Positions 1 to 5,049 of a stretch of DNA of 5,686 nt are shown piece by piece. The position numbers were made by a program, and so were the translations under genes. The first letter of the stretch is position 1. The number at the start of each line of letters is the position of its first letter. Source of the stretch: Candidatus Kaiserbacteria bacterium. Lineage in GTDB: Bacteria > Patescibacteria > Paceibacteria > UBA9973 > UBA2100. The stretch covers positions 1-5,686 of the forward strand of contig NVTG01000095.1 of the NCBI GenBank assembly GCA_002401495.1. The letters are read 5' to 3'. The notes beneath the pieces were generated by a model. The model did not search any database and was not told the origin of the DNA. It saw only the letters and a program-made list of their open reading frames with translations.

Positions 1-1
1 A

Positions 2-1411
2 AGAGACAAGGCGAGAAATCGCAAGCAAAACGGCAATCAGAAAAAACATGTAAGCCAAACTAGCAGCAAAGAGCTGCGTAAGCGCAACACAGCTGCTGCG
101 AAAGCGGAACTAAAGAGACGTCAACAGCAGAGTCGTCGTGATAAGAAAAAACACCAAACGAACAGCGGCAGAAAGAAAAAACATGTCGGTCAAACTAGCA
201 GCAAAGACCTTCTAAGAAATGTACAACGAAAAGGTAATGGCAAAATTGACATGCGAACAAAGGCCGGCAAAGAGCTTCTTCGCCGTGGGCACGTTCGAAG
301 TGATGGAATGCCTACAAATCGTGGTCTTAAAAAGGTTACGAAAAGAAACAGTGATGGTTCTTTCCGAATGAATAGCCCAGCGGCCAAAGAGTTGCGAAAT
401 CGTGGTTTGATCAACAAACATGGGCGAGTGACCAAGAGAGGACGTCGAGCCGGAATTCGTGGCCCAGGGAAGTATCGTTCCGGTAAGAAGAAATATCGTG
501 ATAGCTACTACACTCAGAACACGGTAATTCGAAACAATTATAACTATACCAATATTTACGTCAATCTAGGTTGGGGTAGCACTTACGTTTGGGATGACAA
601 TTACGGCATGAGTATCAGTACTGGTGATTATGGATATTGGAATTCATATGAGTACCGTTATCGTAGGCATTACTATTCTGGAGTTGTACTTTCCACTGCC
701 GTTCTTTGCAGCTTCTATGGATGCAACGTTTACACACCAAGTTTTTGGCAGCCACTTTGGGATCGTTATGAGTACCAGCCAGCAATCACTTGGGCTTCGC
801 AGGCGACTCTGTTAACCGAAGATGATTGGAGCTACGGCATGGTTGCTTGGTTGTATGGATCAGCAGGGCACCTGTCATACGACATGCTTGATTACTACCG
901 TGAGTCTTTGAAAGTGAACGTGACCAAGGGCTTTCAGTACTCTCAGGTTTATCTTCCGAGTCAGGAGTTCGTAGATCTTGCAAAAGATATTTCAGCTCTG
1001 CCAGGCCGAGTTGCTGCCAACTTTATGAATGGTATTAACAAAGCGACAAAGTCTATCGAACAGAAAATTCAAAACACTTCGGGCTACAGCTTTAGACTGC
1101 AGAAGAATGACATTGATGTGCGTTCCATTTCTAACTATCACGATCAAGTCGTTGTTTTGAAAGGCCTTGTTGATCGTCGCACAGTATCTGGAACGGGTTA
1201 TCTCGCACAGGTTGATTTTACAGTTATGATCGATTTGAGAAGTGGTGAAACAATTGTTGTTACACCTACATTGAACGGCTCTTCAGCTGACATGAGCTAT
1301 ACCGATCTGACAAATTTGCAAACCATTCGCCAAACGATCAATGCAGTAACGACTGACATAGAATCAGTGCAAATTTATGACGATGAGCAGATTGAAGCTT
1401 TAGTCGAGTAG
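2..1411 (+). CDS. Repeat-rich basic protein with Tyr/Trp-rich central region, unknown function (5' end outside window)
   Basis: The frame is open from the first complete codon at position 2 to a TAG stop at 1409-1411, giving 469 visible codons, so the start lies outside the window. The internal ATG at 251 is in frame but the repeats upstream of it continue the same pattern, so I take it as internal. Roughly the first 160 visible residues are very rich in Lys and Arg and carry degenerate copies of a motif like AGKELLRRG or AAKELRNRG followed by a Gly-Arg-Thr-Lys-Arg-Gly-type tail. Two copies (HVSQTSSKELRKRN and HVGQTSSKDLLRN) lie 45 residues apart. A section rich in Tyr, Trp and Asn follows (about residues 165-290), with Cys at about 236 and 241, then a mixed hydrophilic C-terminal domain ending in acidic residues. 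I recognise no family. The basic half suggests nucleic-acid, cell-wall or other polyanion binding, which is inference only. A terminator follows directly. Confidence 0.85.
   Translation, partial: RDKARNRKQNGNQKKHVSQTSSKELRKRNTAAAKAELKRRQQQSRRDKKKHQTNSGRKKKHVGQTSSKDLLRNVQRKGNGKIDMRTKAGKELLRRGHVRSDGMPTNRGLKKVTKRNSDGSFRMNSPAAKELRNRGLINKHGRVTKRGRRAGIRGPGKYRSGKKKYRDSYYTQNTVIRNNYNYTNIYVNLGWGSTYVWDDNYGMSISTGDYGYWNSYEYRYRRHYYSGVVLSTAVLCSFYGCNVYTPSFWQPLWDRYEYQPAITWASQATLLTEDDWSYGMVAWLYGSAGHLSYDMLDYYRESLKVNVTKGFQYSQVYLPSQEFVDLAKDISALPGRVAANFMNGINKATKSIEQKIQNTSGYSFRLQKNDIDVRSISNYHDQVVVLKGLVDRRTVSGTGYLAQVDFTVMIDLRSGETIVVTPTLNGSSADMSYTDLTNLQTIRQTINAVTTDIESVQIYDDEQIEALVE
41..210 (+). repeat. Imperfect direct repeat of 35 bases, 135-base period, inside the basic repeat protein
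   Basis: Positions 41-75 and 176-210 match at 31 of 35 bases by eye, offset by exactly 135 bases (45 codons), so the repeat stays in frame. Both copies encode Lys-Lys-His-Val-x-Gln-Thr-Ser-Ser-Lys-(Glu/Asp)-Leu. More diverged protein-level copies follow near 260-300 (KAGKELLRRG) and 376-410 (SPAAKELRNRG). This points to growth of the N-terminal half by internal duplication. Further copies may lie to the left of the window. Confidence 0.75.
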
Positions 1412-1446
1412 TTCTTACTTGACGATACTTTTGAATGTGTACTTTG

Positions 1447-1473
1447 GCCCTAGGCAATCGCTTAGGGCTTTTT
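1447..1473 (+). terminator. Intrinsic terminator of the repeat-protein gene
   Basis: A 9-bp stem (GCCCTAGGC at 1447-1455 with GCTTAGGGC at 1460-1468, one G-U pair) closes a 4-base AATC loop and is followed at once by TTTTT at 1469-1473. It begins 35 bases after the TAG stop at 1411. There is no matching A-run on the left, so it should act only on rightward transcription. Confidence 0.85.
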
Positions 1474-1853
1474 ATTTAATTTTAAGACAATAAGTGATTC
1501 ATATGTAGCTTTTATAATATTTTTTGAAAATTTGTGGCACTATCGAAGATAGTGTCCGTTGGGTTTTCGCTCATTTGCCAATTTTCTTGGGTTGGTTTTT
1601 ATGATGTATATCTACTCTTATTAATATGCGGAGCAAGTGCTCTGGATGACAAGCATTGTTTCGCTAAGTACGAAATGGCGACCGCTAACTGACAAAGAAT
1701 AGTTCCCTTTTTGGTGACTCTCGAATGAAAAATAGCGGGAGATAACCCGAGTGTTCGAACCGAAAATTTGTCCGTCCGCGAGATAGATCTTCGGACGTCA
1801 TTTGCATATAGAATTTAACTCGTAGGTGGCAGTAGATTGCATACAAATTTTAT
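1474..1853. other. Intergenic region between repeat-protein terminator and transposase remnant
   Basis: About 380 bases with no convincing gene. It contains a consensus TATAAT at 1513-1518 without a good -35 partner and a perfect short hairpin around 1538-1554. It also holds the 8-base palindrome GTTCGAAC at 1753-1760, a 6-bp inverted repeat CGTCCG/CGGACG at 1773-1778 and 1792-1797, and an AGGTGG ribosome-binding-like stretch about 1824-1829, just before the transposase remnant. The left end of the IS91-type element probably lies somewhere here, but these elements make no target duplication and I cannot place the boundary. Confidence 0.5.
1536..1556. repeat. Short inverted repeat (stem-loop)
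   Basis: CACTATC at 1538-1544 pairs perfectly with GATAGTG at 1548-1554 around a GAA loop. Two further pairs (G1537-T1555 wobble, G1536-C1556) extend it to 9 bp. No T-run follows directly, so it is not a standard terminator. It could be part of an insertion-sequence end, an RNA structure or an operator; nothing in the sequence decides between these. Confidence 0.6.
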
Positions 1854-3031
1854 ATGGCGCTGGTTTTACTCGAGTATGCCAGGCGAGAGCCTGAAAATAC
1901 TCTACTGTATAAAATTTTTCAAAAAGAGTGGCCGAGCTTCCTTGCCGGTATGGGGTCGGGTGCACAGATGTACGAAGTGCCAGGTTTCGTTAAAAAAGAA
2001 GTCGATGATTATTTCAAGTGCGGATTATTGCAATATGGTTTTGTTCGATTTCATTGCAAGGACTGCAAACGACGTCAGCTGGTCGCATTTCCCTGCAAAC
2101 GACGTAGTTTCTGCCCCTCCTGCTGCGACAAGCGCATGAATCAAACAGCGGCCCATCTGACTGACAGTGTCTTTCCAGATGTCGGTACTCGTCAATGGGT
2201 CATATTTTTTCCATTTTTCTGAGATTTTTAATGGCCTACAAGCCAGATCTGATCAATTGTGTTTTGAAAATATTCATCAACGCGGTACAAGTTCATTGTC
2301 GAAAAAAATCCAAGTCATTCGGAGTAAAGAATTCCAAATGTGGCGCTATCACGGTTATTCAGCGGGCAGGCGGAAGTTTAAATTCGAATGTGCATTTTCA
2401 CACATTGTTCCTCGACGGTGTTTACACCAAGACCGAATCTGGGCGACTCAGACTTTTACCTCTCAGTGCTCCCAGTCAGGAAGAGCTAGAAAACATTGTT
2501 TTTAAGATACAGAAAAAAGTCATTCGCCTTTTAGAAAAGCAAGGATGTTTTTTAGATGAGCCGGGTGAAGAGGCTCTGACAAAGCATCGATTTTTCAGTC
2601 CACAGCATTTTCGGATCGGGCAGGGAAAATCATTCGCCGTTAAAGGATGACCTGAGTCGGAAAAATCTGAAGTTTTCGAATAACGGTGGAGTTAATCTGA
2701 ACGGTTTTAGCGTTCATTCTGGAGTCAGTATTAAGACTGGAAAGCGGTCAAAACTTGAAAAGCTTTGCCGTTACATCGGCCGTGGACCTTTTTCTGTCAA
2801 AGGAATGTTTGCCCTTCCGTGGGGTGAGATCGGGTATCGATTAAAAAATACCTGGAACGACGGAACGACTCATATCGTTTTCACACGGAAAGAGTTAGTT
2901 GAAAAGCTAGTTGCACTGCTTCCTCGCTCCGAGAGCGAATTTGACCAGATATCATGGCGTGCTCTGCCACAGTATTTTGGATGATTCAGGGGGCTGCAGC
3001 GTTGGTCCCACAGGGACTGCTGCGCTGGTAA
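1854..3031 (+). pseudogene. IS91-family transposase, frameshifted and C-terminally truncated
   Basis: Similarity to IS91-type HUH transposases runs through successive frames. From 1854 the first frame gives an N-terminal region with a zinc-binding domain (FKCGLLQYGFVRFHC, then CKDC and CPSC) and the family-like ETAAHL/RQWV-type stretch NQTAAHLTDSVFPDVGTRQWV, shown here as TAAHL then RQWV. A shift in the T-run near 2205-2218 moves to the frame with LRFLMAYKPDL and the HUH motif NVHFHTL. A shift near 2637-2650 leads to LCRYIGRGPFS, containing the presumed catalytic Tyr, and DGTTHIVF. A one-base shift near 2922-2930 gives LTRYHGVL, and another near 2990 gives ALVP before TAA at 3029-3031. In intact relatives this region nicks and transfers single-stranded DNA. 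The usual C-terminal Cys-rich section is missing. The 1854 ATG has a stop upstream in frame at 1833-1835; the original start may have been elsewhere. The element cannot make a full transposase. Confidence 0.85.
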
Positions 3032-3040
3032 GTGGGTATT

Positions 3041-3066
3041 GTGTAGCTCAGAACTGCACACTTTTT
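3041..3066 (+). terminator. Weak possible terminator after the transposase remnant
   Basis: GTGT(A)GC at 3041-3047 can pair with GCACAC at 3056-3061, with one bulged A and an 8-base loop, and TTTTT follows at 3062-3066. The stem is only six pairs, so termination would be weak. It lies between the convergent transposase remnant and the lipoprotein stop. Confidence 0.3.
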
Positions 3067-3093
3067 GGCGTTTATCCTGTTTTAACTCTAAGG

Positions 3094-3936
3094 CTACTTC
3101 GCCGTGCAGATCGAAGAACGGCATCCACTGCAGCCGAGATTTCCACTTTTCCGAGCATTTCCAGCGACAGCACCATGGCAGTCGCCATTGATATGGCGTG
3201 CACATGTAAAAATTCCACCTGGTGTCGGCTTCTTGTTCGCGATGTACCAATTAACACAAAGGCTTTGGCAAGTGGCTTGAGATTTTCCTTTGCCAAAAAA
3301 ATAGAGGATCTCCGTTGCGTAAATATTCAGCCAAGAGCTACAAGTGGCTGTTTTGGCTAGAATAATTTGGCAAGCGTCATTACTTAGTTGATAACCACTG
3401 TTACATCCTGTTGCGACACAAGCTCCCTGACTTTTTCCGTCAGAGGCGCAAATCTTTTGACCAGAACCATAGCTGACAGAACAGGAAGATTTCGAGTCAG
3501 GATTGCATAATAAAACATTGAGTACCGCTGATTGAGAGTCCTGAGCCAGCCCTGTCTTAGGAGTATTGAAAATATCGACGCGATAAGTCCCGCTGTCTGC
3601 AATTTGAACATTTGAAATGTTTAGAACACTTTCAGTTTGTCCAGTTAGCAAAACGGAATTTCCACTCCATTGAAAGGTCAAAGGGGAATTATCGAAAGAT
3701 GTCGCAGCAATCTGAAAAGTGACATCATCTCCGACAAAAGCCGTTATATCTTTTAGGCCAGTGGAGATGACTCCTTGCTGAATGTCCTCACTGACTTGTT
3801 CAGGCTCCTGTTCTGGCGCGATGGATGAAACTTCCTGGGGTGTCGGTCCTTTTTTAAATTTAGTATCTGAACAATTTTGAAAAGATAGAATCAATACAAT
3901 AGAAATAAAGATAGATATTAAATGATATTTTTTCAC
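3094..3936 (-). CDS. Exported lipoprotein with Ig-like domain and cysteine-rich C-terminus
   Basis: The product is 280 aa. It starts at GTG (complement of 3934-3936), with GGGGGA four bases upstream as ribosome binding site, and stops with TAG at 3094-3096. Residues 1-21 form a Lys-Lys N-region and hydrophobic core ending LSFQNC; Cys22 is the likely lipidated residue, although Asn at -1 departs from the usual small residue. A Pro/Glu-rich linker runs to about residue 58. Residues 61-143 look like an Ig domain: FQW with Trp90 in the expected core position and LNISNVQIADSGTYRV matching the Asp-x-Gly-x-Tyr signature, but with Val120 where the second disulfide Cys would be. Residues 144-277 hold 14 Cys, consistent with disulfides outside the cytoplasm, including a GSGQKIC...GAC...GC...GY...C pattern. 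Such proteins usually mediate adhesion or surface binding; that role is inferred. The gene is monocistronic and convergent with the transposase remnant. Lipid anchoring and folds are probable; function is unknown. Confidence 0.85.
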   Translation of the reverse strand: MKKYHLISIFISIVLILSFQNCSDTKFKKGPTPQEVSSIAPEQEPEQVSEDIQQGVISTGLKDITAFVGDDVTFQIAATSFDNSPLTFQWSGNSVLLTGQTESVLNISNVQIADSGTYRVDIFNTPKTGLAQDSQSAVLNVLLCNPDSKSSCSVSYGSGQKICASDGKSQGACVATGCNSGYQLSNDACQIILAKTATCSSWLNIYATEILYFFGKGKSQATCQSLCVNWYIANKKPTPGGIFTCARHINGDCHGAVAGNARKSGNLGCSGCRSSICTAK

Positions 3937-3940
3937 CTAT

Positions 3941-3946
3941 TCCCCC
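3941..3946 (-). promoter_or_regulatory. Ribosome binding site of the lipoprotein gene
   Basis: Read on the minus strand this is GGGGGA, four bases before the GTG start. It supports GTG as the start and fits the signal peptide beginning directly with Met-Lys-Lys. Spacing is slightly short. Confidence 0.55.
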
Positions 3947-3959
3947 ACGACAGACTCTA

Positions 3960-3968
3960 AATATAACA
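3960..3968 (-). promoter_or_regulatory. Possible extended -10 promoter of the lipoprotein gene
   Basis: On the minus strand the sequence reads TGTTATATT, that is TG-N followed by TATATT, an extended -10 form. It would start transcription roughly 15-20 bases before the GTG, leaving a short leader that just includes the ribosome binding site. The -35 position at 17-bp spacing (TTCTAA) is poor, as tolerated by extended -10 promoters. The region is AT-rich, so chance matches are easy. Confidence 0.35.
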
Positions 3969-4264
3969 AATAAATTAAGGGGTTAGAAAATAAACCCTCA
4001 AAATTTATCAAAATAGAACAAATTTTAAGGGTATTCATTTCTTAGAATTTACTCCTTTCACATCCAACAAAAAAAAGGGCTCGGCAAATCTGGCACTGGA
4101 TAAAGTGTCAAAAGAGTTTACAGTTTTTGTGAAAAACCCTACTCAGGCACATATTTACGAGAATAGGACAATAAATTTTTTCACTTTTGAAAAACTCCCA
4201 GCCCAACTTCCACTCAAATTCGGACGGGTATGCAGGCATGAATTTTGAATACTTTTAGCCCTGA
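3969..4264. other. AT-rich region upstream of the lipoprotein gene, no assignable gene
   Basis: Together with the leader this makes about 330 bases without an assignable gene. On the + strand it contains a start-less open stretch from 3994 to a TGA at 4246-4248 (84 sense codons), including VSKEFTVFVKNPTQAHIYEN. It is open only in the sense that no stop occurs; the first conventional start is GTG at 4105, with no ribosome binding site. It could be the tail of a lost gene or chance. I see no terminator or RNA gene here. Confidence 0.4.
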
Positions 4265-4390
4265 ATGAGACATGTAAAAACTCTACTTTTTCTAACAATA
4301 TTTTTGGCCCTAGCGGTTCCCTTCCGGGCTTTGTCTGGAGGATCGAATATATCTGGGGGCCCTCTTGAGCTTCCGACTTATGTGGACTGA
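4265..4390 (+). pseudogene. Signal-peptide-like 41-codon ORF, possible 5' remnant of a secreted protein
   Basis: ATG at 4265 opens a frame ending in TGA at 4388-4390. Its first residues (MRHVKTLLFLTIFLALAV) look like a Sec signal peptide: Arg and Lys near the start, a hydrophobic core, then PFRALS as a plausible cleavage region. A short Gly/Ser-rich stretch (GGSNISGGPLELPTYVD) follows before the stop. No ribosome binding site is visible, and I find no convincing continuation of the protein in other frames downstream. The best reading is a truncated exported protein. It could be the lost front of the protease fragment at 4643-4882, but there is no sequence proof; a real micropeptide or chance are alternatives. 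Confidence 0.3.
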
Positions 4391-4633
4391 AAACTAGCAT
4401 GAAGAGGTTTTGACTTTATTTTTCCTGATTTGAGGCCGATCATATGTTCTATGCTCTCTTGTTTTGAATCATTTTTAGCAAAAAAACTGGTCCAGTCTAT
4501 TCAAATACTAACTTGATAGTTTCCGTGCCCAACCTTTTATAAAGCCGTAATAGCACCAATTCCTTGAGCATCTCCGCAGGCCAACGCCCGTTTCCAGATA
4601 GGTTTATATCCATGTTTTCACTACTGTTTTTTA

Positions 4634-4656
4634 AAAGAATAGTCTGGCTATTCTTT
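4634..4656. repeat. Perfect 9-bp inverted repeat with T-rich flank
   Basis: AAAGAATAG at 4634-4642 pairs exactly with CTATTCTTT at 4648-4656 around the 5-base loop TCTGG. A T-rich stretch follows on the + strand (to about 4668), and TTTT lies beyond the stem on the minus strand. The stem is AT-rich, so it is a weak terminator candidate in either direction. It sits at the left border of the protease fragment and may mark a rearrangement point. Confidence 0.5.
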
Positions 4657-4882
4657 ACTTTCTTTTTTGGTCTATTCCGCATCTCAATATGTTCAGAGCT
4701 CTGGTGGCCCTCTTATACATAGAAGTACAGGTAAACTCATCGGTATTGCGAGTAGCTCATGGAGAGGACAGCCGGATTCACGAAAAGATGGAGATTTAAG
4801 CCACCATTCAAATGCTGTGTCGATCGAATTGATCTTGAGAGAATCTTCTGTTCTGAAAAATCTTATGAAGCTTGAGCAATAG
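4643..4882 (+). pseudogene. C-terminal fragment of an S1-like (trypsin-type) serine protease
   Basis: The frame is open after a TAG at 4640-4642 and ends at TAG 4880-4882. Around 4697 it encodes QSSGGPLIHRSTGKLIGIASS, the shape of the active-site serine region of trypsin-like peptidases (family S1/trypsin_2: Ser-Gly-Gly-Pro, then a short turn and a Gly-Lys-Leu-Ile-Gly-Ile strand). A tail of about 45 residues follows, including NAVSIELILRESS, reading as the end of the domain. The His and Asp catalytic segments, about 120-150 residues in intact relatives, are absent upstream, and no start with a ribosome binding site is present; TTG at 4667 is formally possible but would give only 71 residues. 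I take it as a decayed gene. The protease assignment rests on one motif block and is moderate. Confidence 0.5.
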
Positions 4883-4971
4883 ATTACCCATTGAAGAGCC
4901 TGGCCCCTCAAAAGGTGCGCAAACGAAATTGCAGTTTTTTCAATGGACCTTTTCCTTTGGGATAAGACGAT

Positions 4972-4988
4972 CATGTGACAACCACATG
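4972..4988. repeat. 6-bp inverted repeat upstream of the acyltransferase gene
   Basis: CATGTG at 4972-4977 and CACATG at 4983-4988 flank a 5-base spacer. It lies about 15 bases before the putative -35 of the downstream gene, a place where an operator could sit, but an inverted repeat this short is also likely by chance. Confidence 0.3.
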
Positions 4989-5002
4989 CAAAAAATACCC
5001 TC

Positions 5003-5032
5003 TTGCGTGCTTGAACCCACATGTCATAGAAT
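5003..5032 (+). promoter_or_regulatory. Possible sigma-70-type promoter of the acyltransferase gene
   Basis: TTGCGT at 5003-5008 and TAGAAT at 5027-5032 are separated by 18 bases. The -10 box differs from consensus at one position; the -35 is half conserved. It would give a start near 5039, about 11 bases before the ATG at 5050, leaving a short leader with only a GGA (5042-5044) as ribosome contact. If translation began further upstream (GTG 4975) this promoter could not be the right one. Confidence 0.3.
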
Positions 5033-5049
5033 ACTTGTTATGGAATGCC

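Larger units (their letters stand above)
1824..3066 (+). mobile_element. Decayed IS91-like insertion sequence remnant (ends not resolved)
   Basis: This is the minimum span holding the broken transposase plus a ribosome-binding-like AGGTGG on the left and a hairpin/T-run on the right. Known IS91-type elements lack terminal inverted repeats and do not duplicate their target, so the borders cannot be read from one copy. On the right an imperfect hairpin at 2997-3027 and a GAAC tetranucleotide at 3051-3054 are weak candidates for the ori end and target; both could be chance. Confidence 0.5.

Noticed and set aside
1735..1765. Possible tRNA T-arm around GTTCGAACC
   Set aside because: The surrounding sequence does not form an acceptor stem, anticodon arm or D-arm in either orientation.
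1837..2139. A second + strand ORF with TTG start and a possible AGGTGG ribosome binding site
   Set aside because: Its translation shows no transposase motifs; the overlapping frame from 1854 carries the zinc-binding signature, so this is a shadow, though the original transposase start may have been near here.
2870..3360. ORFs on both strands overlapping the transposase tail and the lipoprotein gene
   Set aside because: The first part of the + strand ORF is just the frameshifted transposase (LTRYHGVL); the rest, and the minus ORFs in other frames, lie opposite or beside the lipoprotein, which has the signal peptide and domain evidence.
4155..4400. 81-residue ORF on the minus strand
   Set aside because: No ribosome binding site, no recognisable motif, and it lies opposite the signal-peptide ORF, which has clearer features.
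4497..4682. 61-residue ORF on the minus strand (contains MDINLSGNGRWPAEMLKELVLLRLYKR)
   Set aside because: The second half reads somewhat like an amphipathic protein segment and could be a small gene starting at an internal ATG, but there is no ribosome binding site, the N-terminal part covers a hairpin and overlaps the protease fragment, and I recognise no family. The residues shown span 4521-4601 approximately.
4693..5022. 109-residue ORF on the minus strand
   Set aside because: It is antisense to the protease fragment, whose SSGGPL block is the better supported reading, and has no recognisable domain.
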